Below, piece after piece: positions 48,141 to 60,025 of a DNA stretch of 64,000 nucleotides; the first letter of the stretch is position 1, and every line of letters begins with the position of its first letter. Both the position numbers and the translations under genes were made by a program. Origin of the DNA: Schistosoma haematobium. Its lineage: Eukaryota; Platyhelminthes; Trematoda; Strigeidida; Schistosomatidae. The stretch spans positions 32,658,902 to 32,722,901 of the forward strand of contig NC_067199.1 of NCBI RefSeq assembly GCF_000699445.3, given 5' to 3'. The notes below the pieces were generated by a model, which was not told the origin of the DNA, searched no databases, and saw nothing but the letters and a program-made list of their open reading frames with translations.

Positions 48141-49722
48141 AGCTATTGGAAATTTCAAAATCAAATAACTTTCATAATAAAATTGTATAGACTGAATCAT
48201 ACTTTTTGGTTACTAAGTAATTACCAAGATATTTCTATTCCTTAAATAACCATTGGAAGCACAATAACAATTAAATTTGAAAATCAAAGTAATATAAAAA
48301 TGCTTTTTTCAATAGTCGTCTTACATGAGGTTAAACTTCAAAGACGAATATTTACATTATTTTTATTCGCTAAACATTTTGGGAAAAAAAATCGTGTATT
48401 CATATATCTAACAGTAAACTATGTGCCATAAATTTTTAAATAAAGCCAGAACAAACATAGATGCAGAATAATATGAATTCATGATACTTCGTTGTTTCTC
48501 ATTAGCAGCTTACAATCATGTATGTAATGAAAGTTTACATTGACATAGATGAATGAAAACAATTGGAATGACATAAATATATGTGGAGGAGTAGGTCCAA
48601 GGTCATTTGGTGTTGGAATTTTTAAAAAAAACATAAAGGGCGGTTGATGCATTTTTATCTAATTCAAATGAAATACACTGGCGAGTGTAATTGATAAGTT
48701 CGACTTTAGAACTTTAAAAAGATGGATAGTGAATATAATAAGTAAACATACTGAATTAATCCTGTATATCTAACTTTGAAATGAAACAAAAATACATGCA
48801 AAGGAGAAGAAAATTTCAGCAAACTGATTTCGCACTGTTTTGCATATTAACAACTAAACAGAACATTGAATATAGTGGGTAAATTGTAATGAAAATATAA
48901 TTTATAATCTACCTACAAATAACGTTTGATTACGTGATTGAATTATAAATCAGTGTTATATTTATAAAGTGTAGTTAGATAACACTGTTGTTCGTTACAA
49001 CCTGTTACATGTTGCCTTGATTACGTTTTGAGTCAGTTTACAATTATTTTGTGGGTTATCTGGTAATATAAAACATAAGCACAGGTGGTTTTTCGGTTCG
49101 AATAGCTAGAAACACGTGCACACCTAACAAAATGAATGTAAAATTCTATTTACCATCATGCTTGTTTAGCATAAGATTTTTAAATTATGTTAGACCAATA
49201 CCATAGTAACCATCTATAATGTATAGTGTTTAACTATCTTATGAATCATGGTTCAGTGAAATGGCATTTTCGGATGTCAACAGTTTTTCTAACTGATAAT
49301 TTTTAACTATGATGTAAGTACATCAGGCAACTACAAAGACCATCCTTAATAGAAATATTACGTATAGTAGGTTATAGCGAAACTTTTCACAGTACATATA
49401 TATGTAATATTGCGTTAACTATGACAATAAACAAAATTGTTTCGAATAGAAGATAGATTGTTGATTGGCATGTTATACATAGATCTATATTAACACTATC
49501 GATAAAGATTCTTGATGGTGAAATTATAAGAGAAATTATAAGGCACTTCATTTTTCATTTTTCAAACAACACAAGCTGTTGAAGTAAAAAAGGTCTTCAT
49601 AAAGATGAATGCAGAAAATCACAAAAAGCGTTTTTAACATAGAATTATAAATATATCTGGTGAATTAGTTTTTCTTTTTCTATTCTACTGACATAAATAT
49701 ACTGTATTTTTCAATCAAACAC
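48141..49722. other. AT-rich non-coding DNA
   Basis: No gene, RNA or repeat that I can identify. Confidence 0.4.
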
Positions 49723-50023
49723 TGAGATATATCATCAGAGGGGGATTTTGTGGACATTATAATAATTTAATAGTTAAATTCATGAGTCAACTGAAGCTAG
49801 ACCATCATGAAAAACCTGGAAGCACTGGACGGCCGTTTCGTCCTAGTGGTTAAGCACTCGCGCGTGAGACTGATAAGCCCTGGGTTCGAATCTCGCGAGG
49901 CAGGGTCGTGGATGCACACTGCTGAGAAGTCCCATACCAATACAAATCGGTCATCCAATGCTTACAGATTTTCCATGGTGATCTAGCTTCAATTGATTTA
50001 TGAATTAAACTATTGAGATATAT
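49723..50023. mobile_element. Fold-back family A SINE, probable 10-bp target duplication
   Basis: TGAGATATAT at 49723-49732 and 50014-50023 brackets the insertion. The left arm (49733 to about 49848) is minus-oriented and starts at the element's 3' end. At CGTCCTAG|TGGTTAAGC the text switches to a plus-oriented unit with box B GGGTTCGAAT and a decayed hammerhead (CTGAGAAG, GAAA lost). The right copy of the duplication overlaps sequence that also resembles the element's own 3' region, so the duplication is less certain than at 26991, 55101 and 60026. Confidence 0.7.
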
Positions 50024-50288
50024 TACAATTACAACCAGTCTTGAACAATCTGTTCTATAGATTAAACACATGGTTTAGTTACGTTTAAAAGAAATGTATT
50101 GCAAAGGAATATTATTAAGAAAAAATATTTCCTATAACCTGATATTATTATTTCCTATCTGAAATATAATTTGAATATTCATTAATACAAATATTTAAAG
50201 AGGAAAATCACTTAACGGTACAATTATAGAACATTCATTATTCATGGAATAATTTATAACTCATTGTTTTAACACTACAGAATAAAAC

Positions 50289-50465
50289 GTGTATCCACCA
50301 TTAATGAAAACCTGGAAGCACTGGACGGCTGTTTCGTCCTAGTATGGGACTTCTCAGCAGTGTACATCCACGTTCCCTCACGCGGGACTCGAAACAATGA
50401 CCTTTGGTCTCGCACGGGAACGCTCAACCTCTAGACCATTGAGCCAGTATCCAACGGTGTTTCAA
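50289..50465 (-). mobile_element. Family A SINE, minus
   Basis: Well preserved from AAAACCTGGAAGCACTGG to CTCTAGACCATTGAGCC. The ribozyme reads CTGAGAAG: the invariant G of GA is lost, while GACGAAAC and the GTC triplet remain. Confidence 0.7.
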
Positions 50466-51199
50466 ATAATTTTTTTATTTCATCTGTGATGAATATTATT
50501 ATAAATAGTTACTAGTGAATATAATGTGAATATATGTTTGTTAAATAAATGCAATACACACAAAATCATCGATGACAATGTGTATGCTTTAAGTCTTCTT
50601 TCAAATATTGGGATTATTTCTCCCTGAGTAAACATTAAAATTATATCAGTTTAGCATATTATTTGCTTATGTGATTTTATAAAAATGTTATACAACCTAT
50701 TTCTATGTAGTTGATTATAAAGCTCTATCACAACTAGACAAAACTACACTCAAATATATTGTTTTCACCTAGATCGTTATCAGGCTTTATACTAATATAC
50801 ATGGATAGTTATATGAAAATATTTTATGAGTCATTGATGGAAATGAAATAGATTGGATAACTAATCATGATAAGGAACATGTACAAATTGATAGTGGTAA
50901 GACTGGTGCACTAGTTGTTTTAGTCAGTAGTTAAATGTATGTTAAAGAGAAAGTTTTAGTACAAAATTTTATAATGAAAGCGTATTATGATAAACAAATA
51001 TATATAAAACTGAATCAAGTAATTGTTATCATTGATCCATTGATCTTTGTGTTTAAAATTTTGTTTGTACTCAAGTCGATTCATTTTATTTCGGATTTCA
51101 TTTACTTACGGGTAAACAAACAGAGCTAGTAGAATTCAACCGTATCGAGTATATGAATGAAAATCAATAATAGTTACGTAATATAACGAACTGAATGAA
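50466..51199. other. AT-rich non-coding DNA
   Basis: No feature recognised. Confidence 0.4.
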
Positions 51200-51390
51200 G
51201 TTCGATATCTAAAACCACTGAATGACTGCTCAGTAGTCTAAATTTAATTACTTTCTTCGAAGTCTAAAGGTCCCTGGTTCATGACTCGGGAGGGTTGTAG
51301 ATGCATACTACCGAGGGATCCCACTTTATGATGAAATAGATATCTACTAGCTCGTGAGTTTTCATCGATTACCTAACTAAGATCATTCTG
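51200..51390 (+). mobile_element. Old family A SINE
   Basis: CACTGAATGACTGCTCAGTAGTC, GGTCCCTGGTTCATGACTC and ACCGAGGGATCCCACTTTATGATGAAA show the family order, heavily diverged and without a functional ribozyme core. Confidence 0.5.
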
Positions 51391-52534
51391 TGCTTTAAAA
51401 AAAATGAAATTCAACAACCTCCAGAATACCCTGAAATAAGAATCAGATATGTTGGAGAACTAACCTGAGAAATAATATTTATTGAATCAATAAAATGACT
51501 GGAATATATATTGAACATCTTGTATGCACCAAAACAAAATCATGCTCTTAATTATAATAAAAAATGGTTTTCATCAAATGTCAGCAGTAAGAACAATAGT
51601 TACAGATAAAACTGGATCAAGATCTTACAATTTCACTACTCAATTAATTGAAAAAAATTGTAAATTAATATAGATCCTAACTGATCGTGAGACTCAAATA
51701 TACTATGATAGAACGCATGATTGATGAAATCTCATTGTTGAGCAGTTCTAAATTAAAACGAATCAGTCAACTACTTCTGCTTAACTATTAGTATTTCCCA
51801 ATATGATGTCAAATGAGACAACAACTGTAAAGCTCTGTATTCTAAATTAATTAATTGCCTAGTTAGATGATGGTCACCTGAAAAAAATTATTATCAAGCT
51901 GTCGTTCATCGAAGAAAATAACATTTTGGTTAAAATAGCCTACAGCTATTACAACAGTAACAAAATGTTCAGGAAAAAAAGTTTATTATAGTGAGTACAT
52001 TTTACTAAAGTTGAATAACAACGAACTGTGGAATCATTCTACCAAGGGCTCATCAGTTGGTTATATATTTCATCCTTGGGGAAATCAACTGTCAAGTTTA
52101 AATACGATACAGTTGAAAAGAAAACCTGCTTTTATATTTGTGCTTGAAAAGAAATGAAATCACTGGGATAAGTAACCACAGGATAATTTCCGCGTTGAAG
52201 GTGCCTTATCCATCAGCACAAATGATGACGTTATGTCAAAGTAACTGCTTGCTCAAATAAACAAAAATTGGTGGATCTCAGATATTGATACTTATATAAA
52301 TTAACTAAACAGTTGAGAATTCAGAATATTATTTTTAGAAGACCAATACTGTGGTGACATTTTAAAAATGAAATATAATCAAAATAGTTTTGAAAAAAAT
52401 CCTCTGATATGTTATTACGAAGTTATCCATTTTCCCAGTAGACTTGCTAAATATATCCATTTCATCAGAGATGTTTAGGAAATTATTTTTACCTTTTTTC
52501 TACAATGTTCGTCAGTGAGTGAAAAATGACAGCC

Positions 52535-52588
<54 letters not shown>

Positions 52589-52727
52589 GGCCAGATTCTG
52601 GGCAACTACGCACTAGCTAACCATTTCTTTCGAATCGTTACTTACAATAATGTTTGAGATGAAAATCTGTTGGTAAATTACATACGTGAAGATGTGAACT
52701 ATTATTTACTCACGTTCTTACTAAGGA
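51391..52727. other. AT-rich DNA with a TA/GA microsatellite
   Basis: An abrupt (TA)n to (GA)n transition lies at about 52535-52582. No gene seen. Confidence 0.45.
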
Positions 52728-52870
52728 TATGGATAGTGACTAGCATTGGAATCGAGGCAGTGCGTTTCGTTCCATTCGGGGCTCATCAACCGCATAGTAG
52801 TGTTTATTTGACTACAGGAAGTTCATCCTTCTTCAAACGTCTAACGTGTTATTCACTGGGCTAATGATTA
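52728..52870 (-). mobile_element. Old family B ribozyme fragment
   Basis: The + text GTGACTAGCATTGGAATCG...GCGTTTCGTTCCATTCGGGGCTCATCAA is the complement of a family B hammerhead region with core TTGATGAG and GAAA kept; the invariant C is lost. Confidence 0.6.
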
Positions 52871-53185
52871 CAGATATTCACTCTCTTATGCAATAAGTAT
52901 CAATCCAAATCCTTACAAATTGATTTGTCCTTAGTTTAGAAAATATTTCTAAGTAAGATAAAATAAATATTTAGTGTTCCCCGGTTCTCCAGGTGATATA
53001 AATCTGTAATAAAATCCCAGATCTCTACGAACTTTTCAACTAAATATTGATTAGCTTTATCCACTCCAAATCGTTATTAATATAGCACAACTATCATTTA
53101 TTTTCAATAAGTACTTTTCATTTAGAAAACATTAATTTATGAAAACTAAACTATTTTAGATTTAATTTAGGTTAATATTCTTTTC

Positions 53186-53546
53186 GATAATGTGATAAGA
53201 AGACGAAGATTATCAGAACTATATGATATATTAGCGCAATACATTTCGAACAATCTGATCACACATATACTTGTGTGTGAACATGTACCAAAGTGGTTAC
53301 AGAAACAAATAGAATCAAATGATTCAATAAGAGTAGAGGATAAACATCCATCATCTTCTATTGCTAAACATATAATCGAAACAGGTCATATGATTGATAT
53401 TAACTTGGCTTTTGCGGTGTTGTATAAAAGTGTAAAAGAGCATATACTAAGGTTAATTGAAGCCTAAGTCATACGAAAATTCAACCTTCCTTTGTGTATT
53501 CAAGAACAGTTTGTTCTTACCTTAAACCTACCCTGGTAATATTGGC
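53186..53546 (+). pseudogene. Penelope-like element, GIY-YIG domain C-terminal remnant
   Basis: The ORF 53192-53467 contains CEHVPKWLQKQIES, SSSIAKHIIETGHMIDINLAF and ILRLIEA, matching the second half of a Penelope GIY-YIG endonuclease. After its stop another frame carries CIQEQFVLTLNLPW to a stop near 53546, the element's usual C-terminus, so there is a frameshift. The first half of the nuclease and the whole reverse transcriptase are missing. Confidence 0.75.
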
Positions 53547-53639
53547 TTATTATCCAGAGTGATTAGGTTTCAAATTGTGTTTACATTATCATTATTACTC
53601 TTATTATTATTATCCTTTTCTCAACTTACCCCATTTCCA

Positions 53640-53687
<48 letters not shown>

Positions 53688-53787
53688 GTTCTTAACAAGT
53701 ATATGTGTGATCAGATTGTTCAAAATGTATTACTCTAATATATCACATAGTTCTGATAATCTTCGTCTTCTTATTACATTATCGAAA
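53186..53787. repeat. Inverted repeat (about 100-bp arms) around a TA microsatellite
   Basis: Arm 53186-53285 (CGATAATGTGATAAGAAGACG...) is nearly the reverse complement of 53690-53787 (...CGTCTTCTTATTACATTATCG). Between them lie the Penelope coding remnant and a (TA)n tract at about 53643-53684. Partial inverted duplications next to Penelope-like elements are known, and this looks like one. Confidence 0.8.
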
Positions 53788-53789
53788 TT

Positions 53790-54274
53790 TATCAAAGAAA
53801 CTAATGGCTTTAATATTCTTTTAATCACTTTATCTTATCACAGTTCCACGAGTGATTATTCTGTTTTATGCTTGATAATTTCTTTCACTTCTATGATCAT
53901 AATAGTTATCTACTTGCAAACAAACAAACAAAAAAACTTGTTTAGAATTAAGATCCGATTTTTCAGATTTATGTCTAATATGAATTAAATCCAAAAAAAG
54001 TACATAGACAAGCGTAAAAATTAGATGAGCCGGAATCAGTTTGTGTATCTAAAATATAATTTTGTCTATTTCTTTGTCAATTTGAATGAACAGAAAAAAC
54101 AAATTCATAGATTATTACTACTATAATTTTGATTTAAATCAGAGGCTGTTTTAATTTCATTGTCATATAGATAGAAAAAATTTTCAATATGTTACATGGC
54201 ATTTAATCAATAAATAGTTTTAAATGACAATAGTCTTACATAGACCTTCCTTCACACTCGTTAGTATCTTCGTG
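53790..54274. other. AT-rich non-coding DNA
   Basis: Nothing recognised. Confidence 0.4.
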
Positions 54275-54526
54275 AGTAATTCAGAATACTGGCTCAGTGG
54301 TCTAGTGGTTAAGCGCTTGCGCGTGAGACTGATAGGTCCTGGGTTCAAATGTCTCGGGGGGAGAGGGATCGTGGATGCGCATTGATGAGGGGTCCCATAA
54401 TAGGATGAAAAGGTTGTCCAGTGTTTCAAAGTTTTCCATGGTGATCTAGTTTCGATTAACTCATGATCTCAACTATTGAAATAACTAAAATCTCCAAAAA
54501 AACCCATTCTGATAGTAATTCAGAAT
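54275..54526 (+). mobile_element. Complete single-unit family A SINE with 13-bp target duplication
   Basis: AGTAATTCAGAAT at 54275-54287 and 54514-54526 frames a 226-bp unit that defines the ends of family A: 5' ACTGGCTCAGTGGTCTAGTGG (tRNA-like box A) and 3' ...CCATTCTGAT. Box B TGGGTTCAAATG is at about 54340-54351. The ribozyme has lost the invariant C (ATTGATGAGGGG). This copy is the reference for reading the fold-back copies. Confidence 0.85.
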
Positions 54527-55100
54527 CCCTGAGCAGTTGTATATTTTTAGTTAGAAACTTCTCAGAAGCGTACAGCATAGAATTTTGCAACATAAAAGAT
54601 TGAACTCAGAATTTTTAAATCTAGTGTCCAACAGGACAGTTTTGAATCATTGATTCGGAACATAATTTTTTTTGAATCCCTAATTGTAACACAAACTAAG
54701 AAATAATACTATTCCTTTTATCAAATTTATAAAGGAGAGTTTTTGATCGTTTAGTTAAAGCACTTGTAAACAGTACTGAGTTAGCAATCTGAAATGGTCA
54801 CTGATCACCATCAGTCATCAGTATAAACTATACAATCCTAAAGTAATTGATTGTATTAAATTTAATTTCAATAGTCCTTCCCTTTTAACAACTTTGTCAT
54901 ACAATATGACATTTATTATTACAAATTTGATTCTATGAATAAACATACACATGTTCATTTGTGTTCTATAGAAAAAATATGGTAGTAAATTTTTAGTTAT
55001 AATATTTAGGTAACTGCTGATTTTGCTATAAAATCGATAAATCAGCCATTCATTCACAAAGGTTTACATTTATATTTGTTAAGCTCTCAGCCTGATTGGC

Positions 55101-55332
55101 CATTATTGTTAACAGAAGGGGTTTGTGAAGATTTTAGAAATTTCACAGATTGATATCACGAGCCAATTGAAGCTAGACCACCATGAAAACCTGGAAGCAC
55201 TGGAAGGCCGTTTTGTCCTAGTATGGGACTCCTCAGCAGTGCGCATCCACGATCCCTCACCCCATGAGATTATTCCATGGTGGTCTAGCTTCAATTGACT
55301 CGTGATTTCAATCTGTGACATTATTGTTAACA
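55101..55332. mobile_element. Short fold-back family A SINE with 14-bp target duplication
   Basis: CATTATTGTTAACA at 55101-55114 and 55319-55332 frames a 204-bp insertion. It starts at the element's 3' end in minus orientation (GAAGGGGTTTGTGAAG), runs through the ribozyme (55195-55255) to about 55265, and then flips to a plus-oriented tail CCATGGTGGTCTAGC... that ends at 55318. The ribozyme (minus strand) has CTGAGGAG but AAAA for GAAA. Confidence 0.8.
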
Positions 55333-56494
55333 TCCAAAAGCAAAAAAACACAAAAATAATAAATACGGAAGTAATATATTTGAGTTTCTTGTCAGTTTTA
55401 AGTAAACCATGTGTATTGCTGACAGTTCGCAACTGCCGCATTCTGTGTATTCACTGAGTTGTTAAATGACATATTTACTCTTTCTACCATCTTCTCTCTG
55501 CTCATCTAAATTCTGTTAAACATATCAGTCATCTAGGAATAGTCTATCTCTTAGCTCTACACAGATGTATCATCAGCTGTGCTGTATTTTATTCAGGAAT
55601 ACTGTAGTATAAATACTGATAACTATAAGTAAGTAAAAACTTCATATAGGTGTATATCAATAAAAAAAAGTCCGCCATCTTTTTGCTAAGTTTAATGATG
55701 ATTTACGTGTGCACATTTAACGAAGAAGAAAGTTAACAGATATGAGTATATTCATCGCGTGGTGATACAATCACATGATTATGTAGACTAAAAAACCGCT
55801 GTCCATATATTAACAACGTGTAAGGGATGTGAGCTTGAATAAAAAATTAATTTCCAACTTGTAAAAGAATCTAGAGGTGAGACGAAATGTAGTCAATATG
55901 GATGATTTCATATGCTGAACATATTACGATTACGATATTCAGGAACTCGTTTGGTTTTCTACAGTTAATTATTGGTGTGTATCAACTGTATTCTGATTGG
56001 CTTGAATGTTATCAAGATTATTTGAAGATCGATCAAGGCCATCAAGATAGTATATATTTACCTTGAATTAAAAGTATACACTATCACCATCAGTAGACTA
56101 ATCACTAGTGAAAGTATTTATTCATGGCTGTAATTTCATTTATATCAAAATAAACTGAAAACTCTTATAATAAAAAGCAATATGTGAGTAAATCCCCCCA
56201 TAAAAACTTTCACTAATTAAATTTACAAGACACTGAAGTTGAAGATGACAGTCATTGCCTAAAAGTAAAACATCATTTGCTTTAAATTTATTACCAGTAA
56301 TGAGGTGACTGTCACTGATTAATTAGTTCGCTATTGTAAACATAGAAACACAAAGCAAAAAAGAAGAAACAAAACAGAAAGTGCTTCGTTTAATTAAAGT
56401 ACTTATTTCTCAAGCTTTATTTAATGTTTTTTCTTTATTTTGATTATAGACGGTTTATTTTGACTTAGATTTAATTAAATGGCTGTATTATACA
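55333..56494. other. AT-rich non-coding DNA
   Basis: No feature recognised. Confidence 0.4.
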
Positions 56495-56750
56495 TCAGAA
56501 AGGGTTTTTGTGGATATTACAGTAATTTTATTAATTGAGGTCATGAGTCAATTGAAGCTATACCACCAAGGAAAACCTGTAAGTACTAAACGGCCGTTTC
56601 GTACTATTGTCGTATTCCTCATCAGTGCGCATTCACGATCCCATCTCACGAGATTCGAACCCAGGATCTATCAGTCTCATGTGTGAGCGCTTAACCACTA
56701 GACCACTGAGCCGGCATCCAACGGTGTTAATGTCAAACTTCAACTAAGTA
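56495..56750 (-). mobile_element. Family A SINE, minus, with extra upstream segment
   Basis: Runs from the 3' end (CATCAGAAAGGGTTTTTGTGG) to the tRNA-like head (CCACTAGACCACTGAGCCGGC) and on through CATCCAACGGTGTTAATGTC, a segment also present at 27190, 31070 and 61800 beyond the head. Box B complement GATTCGAACCC is clear. The ribozyme core is altered (ATGAGGAA). Confidence 0.7.
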
Positions 56751-57024
56751 TATTAATTATACTAATTATATGTAAAAAATAAATGGTTTTTGACAATAAT
56801 TCAGACAGCTATTTTATGATGAATAAAATTTTATTTTGTTCAGTTGAAGTAATCTAATGATAAAGAAATTGAAATGTAAAAAGTACCATGTTTAGTTTTA
56901 GGTATTTGTTTATTGTAAAGTAGGTAAAATGAACTTGATTTTTCGTATAAATGATGATCAGTAAGAGAGCTGTCGAAAACCGGAGAGCGCTGTAAAGTTG
57001 TATCATTTTAATATTAGACTACTT

Positions 57025-57165
57025 AGTGCGGTATCGTGGATGCACACTGCTGAGGAATCCCATTGTAGGACGAGACGGCCATCCAATGCTTTCAGATCTT
57101 TCATTGTGGTCTAGCTTTATTCGACTCAATTACGACAATATCCACAAAACTCTATTCTGATAAGA
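57025..57165 (+). mobile_element. 5'-truncated family A SINE
   Basis: Starts within the unit at GGTATCGTGGATGCACACTG; the ribozyme reads CTGAGGAATCCC...GACGAGAC (GAGA for GAAA), followed by the normal tail to CTATTCTGAT. Confidence 0.7.
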
Positions 57166-57906
57166 AACCTTTGTATTTAATATTTATGATCACAGGTAGG
57201 ATCAAATCTATGACCTTCATGTTTTGAGATATGTTCGATATCTTCATATCACCATGCTTAAAATAACTTATATATATTTTTTCATTTCATTGAATTCTTG
57301 TTACATCGTCGATGATAAGTACTTTACTATAAACTAGATCTATCTCTATCAGTCATAAATTTCTGAAATTATTCACTAAGGATTATACTGTCTGTGCTAA
57401 ATAATGAAAGAATAAAGTTTAAGATTTTTATTCACTTCTTACAACACAATCTTTCAAATGTATTTAACTAATAATAAAGAAACTATATAAGTTCTTTTTC
57501 AATCATTATTTCACCAATATTTGCTTGATATGTATTCAATCTAGTCATAGAAGTAGTATTTTTTTTCTTGAATTACCAAGGCAATAAACACATTCATGTG
57601 TCCTACAAATTAATAAACATACTTCAGTCTCAACATCCAATCTATTGTCTTTAAAACTGCATTTAAAGTAATAGACATTACGTCGACTCATTAGGGCAGT
57701 TTATTAATATCAGAAAGATAGGCGAAGTAAATAAATAAATATACACCACATAGATAAATTATTCAAAAGAATATAACAAAAAGTATATCATGTTTTACGG
57801 AATATATCTATATACATCTGGCCACTTGCTCTGTTTCTGTTACTTTCCTTGTTATAGATGAATACATGTTAAAAAAGAAAGAAATCAAATTACAATATAT
57901 TATTAG
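57166..57906. other. AT-rich non-coding DNA
   Basis: No feature recognised. Confidence 0.4.
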
Positions 57907-58022
57907 CCCTACCAATCAATGATGCTGGTATTCAAGTATCCTACAGCCGTGAAATTCCGGATGACTACAAGCTGGCTGTTAACCTTAACGATGCTGATCT
58001 CTCCAGTTTGCCTGAAGCTTAA
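57907..58022 (+). CDS. Possible orphan terminal exon or gene fragment
   Basis: A short stretch with much higher G+C than its surroundings follows a TATTATTAG acceptor-like site and reads LPINDAGIQVSYSREIPDD, then YKLAVNLNDADLSSLPEA, to TAA. The codon choice looks coding. No partner exon is visible and I do not recognise the protein. It could be the last exon of a + strand gene with distant upstream exons, or a fragment carried by a mobile element. Confidence 0.3.
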
Positions 58023-58800
58023 GAAGCTTCTAGATATCTAAATATAAAAATTTACTGTGTTCTAACGTCATCCACAATACTATTATTGACTTATTGTATC
58101 TATTTTACTTCGATAAACCGTATACACATCAGTATCAATCATACTCAGCACAACTATAAACTACATGGCAGCAATGTTCCTTTCAAATTGATGAGAATAA
58201 ACAGACTAAAAGAAACAATGTTCAGAAATCTTCACCTGTCAACCTTGAATACATTATCACGATCCAACATACAAAATATATATCCAAAACATATAACTCT
58301 AACACATACCTTATTATTTTTGTTAGAAATCCTTCCTATAAAAACATCAAGATATTTGAGAAATTTGTCGTTTTGTATTCTATGACCACTGTAAGACACC
58401 TGATGTAAATGCTATCAACAGTTTATCTTTGTAACGCAACATCCACATGACGTTCCACCTTTTACATTGTACATTTCAGTCTTAATTCAATAATTGTATT
58501 TATATGTACCAAAATTTTATTATATAACTTTCGTCATAACGAGCTAACCAAACTGAGTAATTCAGGTTACTGCAATAAATACCTTAACATTTGTTACAGT
58601 TTGATCTTATCGTTGAATTGATATGCCTCATGGAACTTATGGTTATTGAGAATAGATTATTATTATCATCATTATTATCAATATCATCATAAAAGTGGGT
58701 TTTTTAAAACTCTGTAATCACCAAACTAAAACAAAAGATTCCATACATATAGTTCCCTTTATCATTTTGAAAAGAGCAAGAACAAAGATTCTAGCGGAAT
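58023..58800. other. AT-rich non-coding DNA
   Basis: An ORF at 58086-58385 has no recognisable content and typical AT-driven composition. ATC/ATT-rich simple sequence lies near 58660-58690. Confidence 0.4.
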
Positions 58801-58804
58801 AGCA

Positions 58805-59166
58805 GAAAATGTTCCAGACACGTTCCACTTTCTTGATGTTGCCATAAAACGCAGGGGAGACGGGACAGTCCAACGTTCAGTTAATAGAAAAAGTAATTGG
58901 AATGGCCTCTACCTGAATTTCAATAATTTTTGTCCAATTAAATACAAGAAGGCATTGATTAAAACACTATTTTACAGGGTAGAAAAGATATGTACCATCT
59001 GCTTGATACAGGACATCAGGTAGATACCTTACAATCCTTTAGGGTGATTAGTAAGCAGCCGAACTCCAGTCTTCTGAAGTTTGCTGAAGCCGTTGCCATC
59101 AGGCGTCAAAAACCTGACCTATATGTTCAAAAGGAGACGGTTGTTATTCTTTCCTTGCCTTGGTAA
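58805..59166 (+). pseudogene. Penelope-like element remnant: RT end fused to GIY-YIG end by internal deletion
   Basis: The frame begins ENVPDTFHFLDVAIKRRGD and continues through NRKSNWNGLYLNFNNFCP and KYKKALIKTLFYRVEKICT, the post-catalytic part of a Penelope reverse transcriptase. At about 58995 the text jumps, one frame over, to HLLDTGHQVDTLQSFRV and ends AEAVAIRRQKPDLYVQ...LSLPW-stop (59164-59166), the very end of the GIY-YIG endonuclease. The linker and most of the nuclease are deleted. The sequence looks less decayed than the 39849 and 53186 copies apart from the deletion. Confidence 0.8.
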
Positions 59167-60025
59167 CAAATATTCTTTCGCTGCACCTTAAAATATTTTT
59201 TTTTCTTTTTTATTTATTACATCATTGATTTTATTTTTTCAACTATCTTTCAAATTAATAATCTTTCAACTGAACTCCACTCACTATATTCCTATCAATG
59301 TTTATTCATTATGTAATCAATTGTTTCTACCCCCCTTTTGAACTGTTGTCACAATTAATGCTGTAGAATATTCTTTCACATTAGGTATATATTTACAATA
59401 TTCAGTCTATTAATTTCATTTACACCCGTGACATACTTTACGAATATGTCTTCAATATAACTTCCAACTAAACCCTCTCATGTAAACAATTTAAACCCAT
59501 TATGTAATTATGATTTTTAAATATCACAGGTTGTAAGCAGCTGACAAGAACCTACGAAATAAAATGAATTCATGCTATTCTGATAGAATCTTTTTTCTTG
59601 CTCTTTTAAAACAGAAAATCTGAATTTAGAATATTTACCTAATTCGTTTTTAAATACATGATGTTCAATACATTTTTGTTTGAAACAAACATAGATTTCC
59701 TTATACAGAGATCTACAAATAGATGTAGGAAAGATCGAGATATTCTACAAAATATCTATTGACTAATCAGTTAAAATATCATTACAAAAGTAGTAAACTG
59801 GGTTGATTTAATATTGATTCGTTAATTATGTAATAAAATATACTTTAATTTAAAAAGAAAAAGGCACATTTCTATAACTAATCATAACTCATTAACTGTT
59901 ATTGATGATAGTAATGATAATTTAGGAAACAATTCAATCTATAGATAATACACTTATTATTGTATAAAGTTTCTAAAAAAAGTAATTTAAGTCACTTAGT
60001 GACAAACAATATTTTTGTTTTAAAA
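59167..60025. other. AT-rich non-coding DNA
   Basis: The first ~200 bp may be the 3' untranslated part of the Penelope-like element. No boundary seen. Confidence 0.35.

Noticed and set aside
54275..54360. Possible genuine tRNA gene (GGTCTAGTGGTTAAGCG with GGGTTCAAAT)
   Set aside because: The boxes belong to the family A SINE with target duplications; no full cloverleaf can be drawn.
58086..58385. 99-codon ORF upstream of the Penelope remnant
   Set aside because: No Penelope or other domain motifs; composition is that of AT-rich chance openings.
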